Notes: generated by a model from the sequence alone, not told the origin. A stretch of 64,000 nt of DNA from JAVKBW01 sp964352715 (GCA_964352715.1 CAYGSU010000001.1:1-64000), one strand, 5' to 3'; positions 34,648-45,458 are shown, counted from the first letter of the stretch. Made by a program: numbers and translations.

Positions 34648-35418
34648 TTATCCTTCCATCGCCGCCGCCAGAACCAGCAGCGCGGCGGTTTCCGACAGTT
34701 GTTCCATCGCCCCCAGCGTATCGCCGTTATGGCCGCCGATTACCCGGCGGCAATACAGGGCCAGCGCGGCAGTTGCGCTGAAACCGGCCAGCAGAACCGT
34801 GAGCGCGGTTTCGATACCGAAGCCGAAACCGATGCCGCAGCCTGTCGCAACCACGCCCAGAACCAGCGAAATCGCGGCGACCTGCCGGGTCGGCGCGCCG
34901 GCCCCGGCGGCAAGACCAGACCGGCTGGCGGGGGGCATCATCGCCATCACGCCGGGCAACCCGGCCCGCGCAACCGCATGCACCGCAACCAGCGCGACAA
35001 GCCCGCTTTCATCCATCGGCAGGGCGGCGAGGGCGGCGGCCTTCAGGCCGGTCACCAGCACCAGCGCCAGCGCACCGAACCCGCCGGTACGGCTGTCGCG
35101 CATGATCTCCAGTTTCCTTTCGGCAGACCCGGAAACGAACAATCCGTCCGCCGCATCGGCCAGACCGTCTTCATGCAGCGCGCCGGTAACCAGCGCCGAG
35201 GCGATCAGCGCCAGAAAGGCGGCGGCGAGGGGCGGCAAACCGACTGCGCCGGCGACAAGAAACACCAGTCCGGCAATCAGCCCGACAATCGCGCCGGCAA
35301 CCGGAAACGCCCAGGCGGCGTGCGCCAGCGAGGCATCGCTGCCGCCGGCCGGCAGCCGGGTCAGAAACATCACGGCGGTGCGAAGCTCCGCCAGCGCATT
35401 GCGTTGGGTATCAGCCAT
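34648..35418 (-). CDS. cobS: Adenosylcobinamide-GDP ribazoletransferase
   Basis: A 256-residue integral membrane enzyme that joins alpha-ribazole to adenosylcobinamide-GDP. Six to seven hydrophobic helices are visible, along with FLTRLPAG near the start and the acidic ALHEDGLADAADGLF motif diagnostic of CobS (metal/substrate site). It is the first gene of the minus-strand cob operon; only 38 bases separate it from the divergent kinase gene, with no cobalamin riboswitch in between. Confidence 0.94.
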   Translation of the reverse strand: MADTQRNALAELRTAVMFLTRLPAGGSDASLAHAAWAFPVAGAIVGLIAGLVFLVAGAVGLPPLAAAFLALIASALVTGALHEDGLADAADGLFVSGSAERKLEIMRDSRTGGFGALALVLVTGLKAAALAALPMDESGLVALVAVHAVARAGLPGVMAMMPPASRSGLAAGAGAPTRQVAAISLVLGVVATGCGIGFGFGIETALTVLLAGFSATAALALYCRRVIGGHNGDTLGAMEQLSETAALLVLAAAMEG

Positions 35419-35456
35419 GGTTAGCGTCTAGGGAACTGACGGGGAATTGGCAAGCG

Positions 35457-37010
35457 ATGGCGAAAGACAGGGCAACGGAAACCGGGGCGGCGGAAGACCA
35501 GTCGCGCCAGATTGCCCTGCTGGCAGACCCGGCGACCCATGGCGGCGAAACGGTGGAGCGGATCGATACGCATGGGGCGCTTGTCTTTCTGGCAGGCGAC
35601 CGGGCCTACAAGCTGAAACGGGCGGTGCGGTTCTCGTTCATGGACTTCTCGACGGCGGAAAAGCGCCGCGCTGCCTGCGAGCGGGAAGTCGCGCTCAACC
35701 GGCGCACAGCCCCGGACATCTATCTCGGCCTGTGCGCCATCCGCGAGAAGGATGACGGATTGTCGCTGGGGGCAATGGATGAAATTCCGGACGACGCCAT
35801 CGACTGGGTGGTGGTGATGCAACGGTTCGACCAGTCGGGCCTGCTCGACCGATTGGCGGACAAGGGAAAGCTGGACCAGCCGCTGCTGATCGGTCTCGCC
35901 GCTGAAATCGCCCGCTTCCATGACGCCGAAGATCCGGTCGACGGTGGCGGGGTGACAGCGATGCGAACGATCGTCGATGGCAACCTGGCCGACATGAAAG
36001 GACAGATCGACGACGCTCTGCTGAGCCGGTTGCGTGACGGGTGCGATATACAGTTCCGGTCACTGTCGCCCTTGCTTGATCGTCGAGCAGCGGCGGGCTG
36101 CGTGCGGCACTGCCACGGCGATCTGCATCTCGGCAATGTCTGCGTCATCGACGGAAAACCGGTTCTGTTCGACTGTATCGAATTCAACGAGGAATTCGCG
36201 CAGATCGACACGCTGTACGATCTCGCCTTCCTGCTGATGGACCTTGACCATCACGGTGAAGCAGCGGCGGCGAATCTGGTGCTCAACCGGTATCTGGAAG
36301 CCCGGCCGGACGAGGCGACGGGCGTCGCACTGCTGCCGTTGTTTCTCACCATAAGGGCGCAAGTGCGTGCGAAGGTTTCGTATTTCGGCGCAGCGGCGCA
36401 GCAGGATGAAGACAAGGCGAAGGAACTGAAGGATGCCGGCGCGGCCTTCACCGATGACGCATTTCGGTATCTGCAGACGTATCCGCCGCGTCTTGTCGCG
36501 GTCGGCGGCGCGTCGGGCAGCGGCAAGTCGACCCTGGCGGCAGCGCTTGCGCGGCATGTCGGGCCTGTGCCGGGGGCGGTGCATCTGCGCAGCGATGCGA
36601 TCCGCAAACGGTTATGGGGCGTTGATGATCTGACCCGGCTGCCGCAGGAAGCCTACAAACAGGCGATGAGCCGCAAGACCTACGCGGAAATGGAGCGTCT
36701 GGCGGAAGCCGTGCTGGCCGAAGGCGGGTCGGTGGTAGCCGACGCAACGTTTACCCATGAAGGCAGCCGCCAGCGTATCGAAAGCATCGCCGATGCGGCC
36801 AACGTACCGTTTACCGGGCTGTGGCTCGATGCGCCGCAGCAGGTTCTCGAGCAACGGGTGACAGACCGGCGCGGCGATGCGTCGGATGCGACAGCGCAGA
36901 TCGTCCGGCGGCAGATGGCGGCGGACTGGGGCAGGATCGACTGGCACAGGATGAAATCCGACGCCGATACCCCGGTGTTGCTGGAAAAAGCGCGCGCGCT
37001 GCTCGACTGA
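35457..37010 (+). CDS. Two-domain aminoglycoside-phosphotransferase-like / P-loop kinase protein
   Basis: A 517-residue fusion. Residues about 1-330 resemble COG2187 aminoglycoside phosphotransferase-like kinases: CHGDLHLGNVCVIDGKPVLFDCIEFNEEFA is the catalytic and metal-binding loop. Residues about 340-517 form a P-loop kinase (COG0645-like) with GGASGSGKSTLAAALA, LRSDAIRKRLWG and a Walker B-like VVADATFTH. Gene context (divergent from cobS and just upstream of cobT) suggests some link to the cobalamin block, but this is guilt by association. Physiological substrate unknown. Confidence 0.88.
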   Translation: MAKDRATETGAAEDQSRQIALLADPATHGGETVERIDTHGALVFLAGDRAYKLKRAVRFSFMDFSTAEKRRAACEREVALNRRTAPDIYLGLCAIREKDDGLSLGAMDEIPDDAIDWVVVMQRFDQSGLLDRLADKGKLDQPLLIGLAAEIARFHDAEDPVDGGGVTAMRTIVDGNLADMKGQIDDALLSRLRDGCDIQFRSLSPLLDRRAAAGCVRHCHGDLHLGNVCVIDGKPVLFDCIEFNEEFAQIDTLYDLAFLLMDLDHHGEAAAANLVLNRYLEARPDEATGVALLPLFLTIRAQVRAKVSYFGAAAQQDEDKAKELKDAGAAFTDDAFRYLQTYPPRLVAVGGASGSGKSTLAAALARHVGPVPGAVHLRSDAIRKRLWGVDDLTRLPQEAYKQAMSRKTYAEMERLAEAVLAEGGSVVADATFTHEGSRQRIESIADAANVPFTGLWLDAPQQVLEQRVTDRRGDASDATAQIVRRQMAADWGRIDWHRMKSDADTPVLLEKARALLD

Positions 37011-37084
37011 CGCTTGTCAGAACCACCTGTCGCTGTAATGTCCCGCCCGACAGAATTCATTATCGAGGGCTGGGGGGCTGACGC

Positions 37085-37789
37085 ATGAGCGACGCGGCGA
37101 AAGCGGATCTGAACGAAATTATCGGCCTTTTGAAGGCGCTGCCGGGACCGGATGAAGACGCGATGGCGAAAGCCACTGACCGGGAAGGGCAGTTGACCAA
37201 GCCGCCCGGTGCGCTTGGCCGGCTGGAAGAGATCGCCGCCTGGTTCTGCGCCTGGCAAGGCCGCCACCCGCCGAAGCTTGACCGCCCGCGCGTTGCGGTT
37301 TTCGCTGGCAATCACGGCATTGCGGCGGCGAAAGGCGTTTCCGCCTTTCCCGTGGAAGTCACCGCCCAGATGGTGGCCAATTTTCAGGTCGGCGGTGCCG
37401 CGGTGAACCAGCTTTGCCGTGCGTTCGACGCCGATCTTCGGGTTTATGAACTGGCGCTGGAACATCCGACCGCCGACTTCTCCGAAGGACCGGCGATGAC
37501 GCGCGATGAATGCGCCACCGCGATGGCCTACGGCATGATGGCGGTTGAAGACGGCATCGACCTTCTGTGTCTCGGCGAAATGGGCATCGGCAACACAACA
37601 TCCGCGGCGGCGCTGGCGGCGGCCCTGTTCGGCGGCACCGGCGCGGACTGGGCCGGCCCGGGCACCGGNNNNNNNNNNNNNNNNNNNNNNNNNNNNNNNN
37701 NNNNNNNNNNNNNNNNNNNNNNNNNNNNNNNNNNNNNNNNNNNNNNNNNNNNNNNNNNNNNNNNNNNNGCCGGCGTCAGCGAGGAATAG
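37085..37789 (+). CDS. cobT: Nicotinate-nucleotide--dimethylbenzimidazole phosphoribosyltransferase (interrupted by assembly gap)
   Basis: The enzyme makes alpha-ribazole-5'-phosphate from DMB and NaMN. The first 194 residues are seen: QLTKPPGALGRLEEIAAWFCAWQG, VAVFAGNHGIAAAKGVSAFP, and CLGEMGIGNTTSAAALAAALFGG are CobT signatures. The 100-N run then removes sequence; after it the last residues AGVSEE and a TAG match the normal CobT C-terminus (AGVS). The 100 N happen to keep the frame, but the protein would be only 234 residues against about 340 in the family, so the gap is probably a placeholder for about 0.4 kb. GGGGGG lies 7 bases before the ATG. Confidence 0.9.
   Translation: MSDAAKADLNEIIGLLKALPGPDEDAMAKATDREGQLTKPPGALGRLEEIAAWFCAWQGRHPPKLDRPRVAVFAGNHGIAAAKGVSAFPVEVTAQMVANFQVGGAAVNQLCRAFDADLRVYELALEHPTADFSEGPAMTRDECATAMAYGMMAVEDGIDLLCLGEMGIGNTTSAAALAAALFGGTGADWAGPGTXXXXXXXXXXXXXXXXXXXXXXXXXXXXXXXXXXAGVSEE
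37669..37768. other. Assembly gap (100 N)
   Basis: Exactly 100 N, the usual fixed length for a scaffold gap of unknown size. It falls inside cobT. The true length is probably larger (see cobT). Confidence 0.98.
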
Positions 37790-37804
37790 TGGCTTCGATC
37801 AGGA

Positions 37805-37825
37805 ATCCCGCACCTGATGCGGGAT
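37805..37825. terminator. Bidirectional hairpin between cobT and the GNAT gene
   Basis: ATCCCGCA (37805-37812) pairs with TGCGGGAT (37818-37825) around CCTGA. The stem lies 15 bases after the cobT stop and 34 bases before the end of the convergent acetyltransferase gene. A second small stem (CCGGC/GCCGG) follows. No T-run is seen. Confidence 0.45.
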
Positions 37826-37859
37826 GGTCCCCGGCTCGGGGGCCGGAGAACGGCCCGTT

Positions 37860-38381
37860 TCAGGGGCGGGTCAGCCGATAGAACGTGTGCAGTTTGTTCA
37901 GGTTGAACGCATATGCCTGTGTATGGCTGTAGGTCATGCCGAGCCGTTCCGCGACCCGGCGGGAGGCATGATGCTCCTCCGCCATATGGGCGACCAGTTC
38001 CGGCAGGTTCAGCACATTGAAAGCGTGGTCGATGATCGCGCGCGACGCTTCGATGGCGTAGCCGTTGCCATGGTGACGGACATGGAATATCCAGCCGAGA
38101 TCGACATAGGACCAGTCGTCGATGGCGCTCGGGTTCAACCCGCAATCGCCGATAACCTCGCCGGTGTCCCGCAGTTCAACCGCAACGCGGCCATAACCAT
38201 GTTCCCGGTAGCAGTCGACGGCGCGGGCGATCCAGTCCTCGACGCCGTCGCGGTCGAACAGGAATGGCCACAGTTTCAGGGTTTCCGGATCGGACAGGAT
38301 GGCCAGCAGCGCATCGGTATCGGCCGGATCACCGGCACGCCATTCACGCAGGCGCAGGCGGTCTGTCGCAAGATCGAACAT
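37860..38381 (-). CDS. GNAT-family N-acetyltransferase (RimJ/RimL-like)
   Basis: A 173-residue acetyl-CoA-dependent acetyltransferase. The RLRLREW opening, the GDCGLNPSAIDDWSYVDLGWIFHVRHHGNGYAIEA region (about 85-120, acetyl-CoA binding on the HHGNGYA loop) and the RVAERLGMTYSHT end are typical of the RimJ/RimL branch. Substrate unknown; this family modifies N-termini of ribosomal proteins, antibiotics or other amines. ATG 38381 is preferred because the domain starts four residues later. It ends up convergent with cobT. Confidence 0.88.
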   Translation of the reverse strand: MFDLATDRLRLREWRAGDPADTDALLAILSDPETLKLWPFLFDRDGVEDWIARAVDCYREHGYGRVAVELRDTGEVIGDCGLNPSAIDDWSYVDLGWIFHVRHHGNGYAIEASRAIIDHAFNVLNLPELVAHMAEEHHASRRVAERLGMTYSHTQAYAFNLNKLHTFYRLTRP

Positions 38382-38431
38382 CGCGCACCATTCCGGTAAA
38401 TATCCCGGATCAAGTCCAGGAATCGGCAACT

Positions 38432-40273
38432 TTAGCCGGCGACGGCTTCGGCTTCCATCGCGGCGCGGCGTTTCTGGTCGCGCTTGCGTTCATGCGGGTC
38501 CAGCACCGCCTTGCGCAGGCGCAGATGGTTCGGCGTCACTTCCACCATCTCATCGTCCTGAATATAGGCGATGGCTTCTTCCAGCGAGAACTTGCGCGGC
38601 GTTGTCAGTTTCACCGCTTCGTCCTTGCCGGACGCGCGGATGTTGGTGAGCTGTTTCGCCTTCAGCGGGTTCACTTCCAGGTCGTTGCCCTTGTTGTGTT
38701 CGCCGATGATCATGCCGGCATACACATCCACCCCGGCGTCGATCAGGATCTGGCCGCGGTCTTCCAGGTTCCACAGGGCGTAGGGAACGGCCTTGCCCTG
38801 TTCGGCGGAAATCAGCACGCCTTCCTGGCGGCGCGGGATTGCACCCTTGTACGGCGCATAGCCGGCGAACAGCCGCGACAGGATGCCGGTGCCACGCGTA
38901 TCGGCCAGAAATTCGCCCTGATAGCCGATCAGGCCGCGCGATGGCATGGTGAAGCTGAGGCGCACCTTGCCGCCGCCCGACGGGTTCATGCCCGACAGCT
39001 CGGCCTTCCGCTTGCCCAGTTTCTCGACCACGACGCCGGAATAGTCCTCATCGACATCGATCTGCACTTCTTCCATCGGCTCCAGCCGCTTGCCGTTCTC
39101 GTCTTCGGTGAACAGCACGCGCGGCGGGCCGACCGTGAGTTCAAAGCCTTCCCGGCGCATGGTTTCGATCAGCACGCCAAGCTGCAACTCGCCGCGCCCG
39201 GCGACTTCATACGCATCCTTGTTTTCGGCCTCGGTCACCCGAATGGCGACATTGCCCTCGGCTTCGCGTTTCAGCCGGTCGGCGATCATCCGGCCGGTCA
39301 GCTTGGTGCCGTCGCGACCGGCCAGCGGTCCGTCATTCACGGCCACGGTCATCGCCATGGTCGGCGGCGAAACGGGGCGGGCCGGCAGGGCCTCGGTGAC
39401 ACTGGCGGCGCAGATCGTATCGGCGACGGTGGCTTTCTGCAGCCCGGCGATGGCGACGATGTCGCCGGCCTCGGCTTCGCTTACCGGTTCGCGGTCAAGG
39501 CCTCGGAACGCCAGCAGCTTGGTCAGGCGCACGGATTCAATCTGTTTGCCGTCGCGGCCAATCGCCTTGACGGTTTCGTTCATCGCGACTTTGCCGGAAA
39601 AGATCTTGCCGGTCAGAATTCGGCCCAGGAAGGGGTCGGATTCCAGCGTCGTCGCCAGCATCCGGAACGGCCCGTCCGGGTCGGCTTCCGGTTCGCTGAT
39701 GTGTTTGACAATGGTGTCGAACAGCGGCGACAGGTCTGTGCGTTCGTCTTCCAGACCATGCGCCGCCCAGCCCTGCTTTGCCGACGCATACAGAACCGGG
39801 AAATCCAGTTGCTCTTCATCCGCATTCAGGGCAACGAACAGATCGAATACCTGGTCCACCACCCAATCGGGTCTTGCATCGGGCTTATCAGTCTTGTTGA
39901 TGAGCACAATAGGCTTCAGGCCTAGTTCCAGTGCTTTCATCGTCACGAACTTGGTCTGTGGCATCGGCCCTTCGGCGGCGTCGACCAGCAACACGACCCC
40001 GTCGACCATCGACAGGATGCGTTCGACCTCGCCGCCGAAATCGGCGTGGCCGGGTGTGTCGACGATGTTCAGGCGGATGCCGTTCCAGTCGACCGAGGTG
40101 CATTTCGCGAGAATGGTGATGCCGCGTTCGCGTTCGAGATCGCCGGAATCCATCGCGCGTTCGTCCATATTCGAATTCGCGCGGACGGCGCCGGACTGCC
40201 GCAGCAACCCGTCGACCAGGGTGGTTTTGCCATGGTCAACATGGGCGATGATGGCAAGGTTACGGCGTTGCAT
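38432..40273 (-). CDS. typA: Translational GTPase TypA/BipA
   Basis: A 613-residue EF-G-like ribosome-binding GTPase involved in stress and 50S assembly. G-motifs are [27 protein letters not shown] and [11 protein letters not shown]. Domains II, III and V follow, and the TypA-specific C-terminal domain ends with lysine-rich [17 protein letters not shown]. Length is normal. The GNAT gene begins 50 bases downstream on the same strand, and the adenosine kinase gene ends 108 bases upstream. Confidence 0.97.
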   Translation of the reverse strand: MQRRNLAIIAHVDHGKTTLVDGLLRQSGAVRANSNMDERAMDSGDLERERGITILAKCTSVDWNGIRLNIVDTPGHADFGGEVERILSMVDGVVLLVDAAEGPMPQTKFVTMKALELGLKPIVLINKTDKPDARPDWVVDQVFDLFVALNADEEQLDFPVLYASAKQGWAAHGLEDERTDLSPLFDTIVKHISEPEADPDGPFRMLATTLESDPFLGRILTGKIFSGKVAMNETVKAIGRDGKQIESVRLTKLLAFRGLDREPVSEAEAGDIVAIAGLQKATVADTICAASVTEALPARPVSPPTMAMTVAVNDGPLAGRDGTKLTGRMIADRLKREAEGNVAIRVTEAENKDAYEVAGRGELQLGVLIETMRREGFELTVGPPRVLFTEDENGKRLEPMEEVQIDVDEDYSGVVVEKLGKRKAELSGMNPSGGGKVRLSFTMPSRGLIGYQGEFLADTRGTGILSRLFAGYAPYKGAIPRRQEGVLISAEQGKAVPYALWNLEDRGQILIDAGVDVYAGMIIGEHNKGNDLEVNPLKAKQLTNIRASGKDEAVKLTTPRKFSLEEAIAYIQDDEMVEVTPNHLRLRKAVLDPHERKRDQKRRAAMEAEAVAG

Positions 40274-40381
40274 AAGGTTAAGCCTTGTTCAGGGGTTCGA
40301 AATAATGCGCCCCTATAGACCTTTCCGCCGCACTGCACAATGGCGGAACGACTCAAGCCCGTGCTACCGACCCCGCCGCAA

Positions 40382-41374
40382 TCACACGCCCAGCCGGTCT
40401 TTCACGATGGCGCGGACATCGGCTTCCGGCCGCGCGCCGTAGTGAATGATGACTTCCGCTGCGGTAATTCCGGCAATTCGCCCGCAGGTCTCGAGGTCCA
40501 GATCGCCGCGCGTGAACGCCCACAGGAACCCGGCGGCGAACTGGTCGCCGGCCCCGGTCGTGTCGGTCAGCTTGCCGTCCAGCGGTTCGGCATCAATGGA
40601 GTGGGTTTCGTCGCCGCGCAGGATCACACAGCCTTTTTCCGACCGTGTCAGGCAGGCGATTTTACAATGGCCGCGCACCTTGTTGACCGCCTCGTCGAAA
40701 CGGTCGGTCCGGTACAGCGACATGATTTCGGTTTCATTGGCGAACAGGATATCGACATGGTCGTTCACCAGCCGCAGGAAGGCATCGCGGTGGCGGTCGA
40801 CGCAGAACGGATCGGACAGCGACAGCGCCACCCGGTTTCCGGCGGCATGGGCCAGATCGGCGGCCCTCACGAACGCTTTTTTGGCGTCATCCGGGTCGAA
40901 CAGATAGCCCTCAAGATAGGTGACGGCGGCGGTCTTGACGGTTTTTTCATCGACATCGCCGGGCGCGAGATTGACCGCCGCACCGAGATAAGTCGCCATC
41001 GTGCGCTGCGCGTCAGCCGAGACCATGACAAGGCAGCGGCCGGTGCCGGGGCCGTCTGCCGCCGCCGGGGTTTTGAAATCAACGCCGATGGCCTGCATGT
41101 CATGCCGGAACACCTTGCCGAAACCGTCATCCTTCACCTTGCCGATATAGGCCCCTTTTCCGCCCAGAGCGGCGAAGCCTGCCATGGTGTTGCCGACCGA
41201 ACCGCCGGAACATTCGACGCCCGGCGGCAGCGCGTCATACAGCGTGTCGGACCTGTCGGAATCGACCAGCGCCATTCCGCCCTTCGCCATGCCGTTTTCC
41301 TCAAGGAATGAATCGTTTTCGATCGCCACCAGAACATCGACCAGCGCATTGCCGATCCCCACCACGTCATACAT
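40382..41374 (-). CDS. PfkB-family kinase, adenosine kinase-like
   Basis: A 330-residue ribokinase-fold sugar kinase. The N-terminal GNALVDVLVAI, the GGSVGNTMAGFAALGGKGAYIGKV segment (PfkB signature 1) and DTTGAGDQFAAGFLWAFTRG with the catalytic Asp (signature 2) are clear. The group that includes alphaproteobacterial adenosine kinases fits best. ATG 41374 has AGGAGT upstream; an in-frame ATG at 41452 exists but would give a disordered extension. Purine salvage is the probable role. Confidence 0.9.
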   Translation of the reverse strand: MYDVVGIGNALVDVLVAIENDSFLEENGMAKGGMALVDSDRSDTLYDALPPGVECSGGSVGNTMAGFAALGGKGAYIGKVKDDGFGKVFRHDMQAIGVDFKTPAAADGPGTGRCLVMVSADAQRTMATYLGAAVNLAPGDVDEKTVKTAAVTYLEGYLFDPDDAKKAFVRAADLAHAAGNRVALSLSDPFCVDRHRDAFLRLVNDHVDILFANETEIMSLYRTDRFDEAVNKVRGHCKIACLTRSEKGCVILRGDETHSIDAEPLDGKLTDTTGAGDQFAAGFLWAFTRGDLDLETCGRIAGITAAEVIIHYGARPEADVRAIVKDRLGV

Positions 41375-41402
41375 GTAAAAGACTCCTAAAGGATTTTCGG
41401 AT

Positions 41403-42371
41403 TCAGGATCCGGTTTTCGGTGCGGGTAAAAGATCGCGCCGCACCGGTCCACGCAACTGAATTAATACCGCCATCAACCAGGACCGCTCAAAAACCTGAC
41501 GCTGGGTGGCCGCCCGGTCGGCCAGAAAGGCCCAGGACAGCGACGGATAATGATGGTGAACACGGTGGCAGTTGAAGTTCAGCATGGCGCGTGCGGCCCA
41601 GCGTGGCAGGGCCAGATTGAGAGCATAGTCGGGCTGGCCCATCGGTGTGCGGTAATGCGGCGCGTTGTCGATCATCGACTGCACCAGACCGCGCCCGAAC
41701 AGGGCGGCGGCGAGCATCCACCAGAGCGGCCCGTATATCAGGAACGCGATGACCAGCATGACAAGCACCAGCGCGGAATCCCGGCGGATCATCGCCAGTT
41801 TCGGCGGATCGGTATAAGCGCGGACGGCCAGCGGGGCGATATCCGGCCCCTCGTTATCGCGACGCCTAAACAGGAAACGGATCACCGCGCTCAACAGTCC
41901 GCGCGGCAGGAACGCAACCAGGTTCCCGGCCAGCTCGGTAAGATACAGACCGCCAAAAAGCCGGAAGTAATATTCGCCGGACGCCGCCAGAAACGAGGAT
42001 TTTTGCGGGTCATAGGCTTCCATACAGTCGAAGCGCGACCGGGCAAACCGGTGATGGATCAGATGCCCGAACCGCAGCACCTGATAGGGCGCGCCGAACA
42101 GGATGCACAACACACGGCCGACAGTTTTGTTGCGGTTGTAGTCGTTGAACAGGCTGCCGTGAAGGCTTTCATGCGCCAGCGCCCAGCAGAACGGCGTCAG
42201 CAGCACGAAGCCGGCCAGCAGCAAGCCCCACCATGCGGAATGCGGCAACAGCAGGACAGGTACGGCGATGTAGAACACTGCGTGCAGCAGCACGTACAGG
42301 CTGACCAGCACAGTGTTCAGCCGCTCCGGTATCGTCGATTCCTGCTCGTCATTTCCGTTCGCTGACGGCAC
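41403..42371 (-). CDS. Membrane fatty acid desaturase-family protein
   Basis: A 322-residue integral-membrane di-iron enzyme. The three histidine boxes are HESLHG (about residue 67), HLIHHR (about 103) and HRVHHHYP (about 270); at least four hydrophobic segments surround them. The family includes acyl-lipid desaturases, carotenoid hydroxylases/ketolases and alkane hydroxylase-like proteins, and the exact substrate cannot be told by eye. It starts near the gcvP 3' end and is followed by the PfkB kinase after 28 bases. Confidence 0.88.
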   Translation of the reverse strand: MPSANGNDEQESTIPERLNTVLVSLYVLLHAVFYIAVPVLLLPHSAWWGLLLAGFVLLTPFCWALAHESLHGSLFNDYNRNKTVGRVLCILFGAPYQVLRFGHLIHHRFARSRFDCMEAYDPQKSSFLAASGEYYFRLFGGLYLTELAGNLVAFLPRGLLSAVIRFLFRRRDNEGPDIAPLAVRAYTDPPKLAMIRRDSALVLVMLVIAFLIYGPLWWMLAAALFGRGLVQSMIDNAPHYRTPMGQPDYALNLALPRWAARAMLNFNCHRVHHHYPSLSWAFLADRAATQRQVFERSWLMAVLIQLRGPVRRDLLPAPKTGS

Positions 42372-42446
42372 GTCTTCGCCTCCTTGCCCGACTGAAGCTG
42401 TTCTACCGTTTTGGTGGCAGGGGTCAAGAGGGCCGGAGGCCGCTAT

Positions 42447-45356
42447 CTATTCGGCGGCTTCAGCGTAGGCTTCCATGGGTGGACAGGTGCAGACCAGATT
42501 GCGGTCGCCGGCAACATTATCGACCCGGCCGACAGGCGGCCAGTACTTGTCGCCCTGCAGCACCGACAACGGAAAATACGCCTGTTCCTTGGAATACGGT
42601 TTTTCCCACTTGTCGCCCAGCAGCAGGTGCTGGGTATGTGGCGCGTTTTTCAGCGGATTATCCTTCGGGTCGGATTTGCCGTCGGCAACATCCTGGATTT
42701 CCCGGCGGATCTGGATCAACGCATCGCAGAACTTGTCCAGCTCGCGCATCGCCTCGCTCTCGGTCGGCTCGATCATCAGGGTCTCCGCCACCGGCCACGA
42801 CATGGTCGGTGCGTGATAGCCGTAATCGACCAGCCGCTTTGCGATATCCTCGACCCCGATGCCGGTGTCTTCCTTGAAGGCCCGACAGTCGATGATGCAT
42901 TCATGGGCCACGAAGCCGCCGCGCCCGGTATACAGGATCGGATAGTGATCCTTCAGCCGATGGGCGATGTAGTTGGCGTTCAGAATGGCGATCTGGGTCG
43001 CCCGTTTCAGCCCCGCCGGCCCCATCATGCGGATATAGGCCCAGGTGATCGGCAGGATCGAGGCCGACCCATAGGGCGCCGCCGATACCGGCCCGATCGG
43101 CTCGCCTTCATGGCCGACCGGGTTGACGCCGTCGACCAGCGGATGGCCCGGCAGGAAGGGCGCCAGATGCCGTCGCACGCCGATCGGTCCCATGCCCGGC
43201 CCGCCGCCGCCATGTGGAATGCAGAAGGTCTTGTGCAGGTTGAGGTGGCTGACATCAGCGCCGAACTTGCCCGGCTTGCACAGCCCGACCATCGCGTTGA
43301 GGTTGGCGCCGTCGACATAGACCTGGCCACCATGCCTGTGGATCAGGTCACAGACATCCTCCACCGATTCCTCGAACACGCCGTGGGTCGACGGATAGGT
43401 GATCATGCAGGCCGACAGATTTTCACTATGTTCTTCTGCCTTCGCTTTCAGGTCGTCGAGATCGATGTTGCCGTGATCGTCGCAGGCGACCACCACCACC
43501 CGCATGCCGGCCATCACCGCCGAGGCCGGGTTGGTGCCGTGCGCCGAGGACGGGATCAGGCAGACATCGCGGTGATGATCGCCGCGCATTTCATGATATT
43601 TCCGGATCACCAGCAGGCCGGTATATTCGCCCTGGCTGCCGGCATTCGGCTGTAGCGAAATCGCGTCATAGCCGGTGATTTCGCTCAGCCATTCCTCGAG
43701 CTCCTCGAAAAGCTGCTGATAGCCTTGCGTCTGGTCCAGTGGCGCGAAGGGATGCAGATGGGCGAAGTTTCGCCAGGTGATCGGGATCATCTCTGACGCG
43801 GCGTTCAGCTTCATGGTGCAGGATCCGAGCGGAATCATCGATCGGTCGAGCGCGATATCCTTGGCCGCCAGCCGGCGCAGGTAGCGCATCATCTCGGTTT
43901 CACCGTGATAGCGCTGGAAAATCCGGTGTTCCATGAAGGGCGAGGTTCGCTGCAGCTTCTTCGGAATGCACTCCTTCACCTCGGCGTCCAGTTCCACGAT
44001 GTTGCAGATACCCTGCGCCTTGGCCGAAAACACCATCCACAGATGATTGATATCGGCGCGCTTGGTCGTCTCGTCGAGGCTGATGCCGACATGGTCGCCA
44101 TCAATGAAGCGCAGGTTGATCGACCATTCCCGTGCCTTGGCGACAATCCGCGCGGCAATGCTGGGGGTCTTGATCGTGATGGTGTCGAAAAACGTGTCAT
44201 GCACCAGCTCGAACCCAAGTTTTTGCAAACCGGCAGCGGTGATCTTTGTCATGTGATGAACACGGGTGGAAATGCGCTTCACGCCGTCCGGCCCATGATA
44301 CACGCCGTACAGGGCGGCGACGACGGCCAGCAGAACCTGCGATGTGCAAATGTTGCTCATCGCCTTTTCGCGGCGGATATGTTGTTCGCGGGTCTGCAAA
44401 GCCATGCGCAATGCCGTACGGCCGTTGGAATCCACCGACACGCCGATGATCCGCCCCGGTACCGATCTCTTGTAGGCTTCGCGCGTCGCGAAAAAGGCGG
44501 CATGCGGCCCGCCATATCCCATCGGTACACCGAAACGCTGGGCGCTGCCGACAACCACATCGGCATCCATTTCGCCCGGGGGTTTCAGAAGGGCGAGCGC
44601 CAGCAGGTCGGTGGCGACGACAGCCAGCGCATCCTGCTTGTGAGCCGCTGCGATGATCGGCTCCAGATCGCGTACCGCGCCGGTGCTGCCGGGATACTGG
44701 ATCAGGGCGGCGAAGCAGTCGGTATCGGCAAGCTCGGTTTCGGGGTCGCCGATTACCAGATCGAACCCCATCGACCACGCGCGGGTCTGCAGCACGGCAA
44801 TGGTTTGCGGGTGGCATTCGGAATCGACAAAGGCGGTTCTGGTTTCCTTCTTGCAGAGCCGTCTTGCCATGGCGATGCCTTCCGCCGCCGCCGTGGCTTC
44901 ATCCAGCAGCGACGCGTTCGCCATTTCCATGCCGGTCAGGTCGATCACCATTTGCTGGAAGTTCAGCAGCACTTCCAGCCGGCCCTGGCTGACTTCAGCC
45001 TGATACGGTGTATAGGCGGTATACCAGCCGGGATTCGACATCACATTGCGCAGGATGACCGGCGGCGTCACCGTGCCGCTGTAGCCCATGCCGATCATCG
45101 AGGTGAAGACCTTGTTGCGTTCGCGAATGTCGCGCAGTTCCGACAGCATCATGCGTTCGCTGAGCGATTCAGGAATATCCAGCGGTTGGTCTGTCAGGAT
45201 CGACTTCGGCATGGTTTTCGACACCAGATCATCGAGCGATTTACAGCCGAGTTCGCTCAGCATGTGGTCGATCTGCGGTTCGCCGGGTCCGATATGCCGA
45301 CGGACAAAGTCGTCCTCGGCTTCAAGCTCGGTCAGCAGAGATGCGGTGTCGGCCAT
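42447..45356 (-). CDS. gcvP: Glycine dehydrogenase (decarboxylating), P-protein
   Basis: A 969-residue PLP enzyme that decarboxylates glycine and loads the aminomethyl group on GcvH. It is the single-chain (homodimeric) form, with N- and C-terminal halves that are both aminotransferase-like. The PLP lysine is in [27 protein letters not shown] near the start and [13 protein letters not shown] are typical. ATG 45356 has GGGAG 9 bases upstream. gcvP follows gcvH at 102 bases, with a stem right after the gcvH stop. Confidence 0.97.
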   Translation of the reverse strand: MADTASLLTELEAEDDFVRRHIGPGEPQIDHMLSELGCKSLDDLVSKTMPKSILTDQPLDIPESLSERMMLSELRDIRERNKVFTSMIGMGYSGTVTPPVILRNVMSNPGWYTAYTPYQAEVSQGRLEVLLNFQQMVIDLTGMEMANASLLDEATAAAEGIAMARRLCKKETRTAFVDSECHPQTIAVLQTRAWSMGFDLVIGDPETELADTDCFAALIQYPGSTGAVRDLEPIIAAAHKQDALAVVATDLLALALLKPPGEMDADVVVGSAQRFGVPMGYGGPHAAFFATREAYKRSVPGRIIGVSVDSNGRTALRMALQTREQHIRREKAMSNICTSQVLLAVVAALYGVYHGPDGVKRISTRVHHMTKITAAGLQKLGFELVHDTFFDTITIKTPSIAARIVAKAREWSINLRFIDGDHVGISLDETTKRADINHLWMVFSAKAQGICNIVELDAEVKECIPKKLQRTSPFMEHRIFQRYHGETEMMRYLRRLAAKDIALDRSMIPLGSCTMKLNAASEMIPITWRNFAHLHPFAPLDQTQGYQQLFEELEEWLSEITGYDAISLQPNAGSQGEYTGLLVIRKYHEMRGDHHRDVCLIPSSAHGTNPASAVMAGMRVVVVACDDHGNIDLDDLKAKAEEHSENLSACMITYPSTHGVFEESVEDVCDLIHRHGGQVYVDGANLNAMVGLCKPGKFGADVSHLNLHKTFCIPHGGGGPGMGPIGVRRHLAPFLPGHPLVDGVNPVGHEGEPIGPVSAAPYGSASILPITWAYIRMMGPAGLKRATQIAILNANYIAHRLKDHYPILYTGRGGFVAHECIIDCRAFKEDTGIGVEDIAKRLVDYGYHAPTMSWPVAETLMIEPTESEAMRELDKFCDALIQIRREIQDVADGKSDPKDNPLKNAPHTQHLLLGDKWEKPYSKEQAYFPLSVLQGDKYWPPVGRVDNVAGDRNLVCTCPPMEAYAEAAE

Positions 45357-45458
45357 CAAAGTTTCTCCCGTTCCTGTCATGCCGCCCCGTTTCCCCGGCG
45401 TGCCGGAAAGACTATTGCCGGGAAAAGGGACAGGCTGGGTTCTGCCGGCTCTCGCCGG

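Noticed and set aside
35419..35456. Cobalamin riboswitch before cobS
   Set aside because: The spacer is only 38 bases, too short for the aptamer, and no B12 box is visible.
38264..39925. Long open frame (about 550 codons) opposite typA
   Set aside because: Antisense to a conserved GTPase; composition is that of a GC-rich shadow frame.
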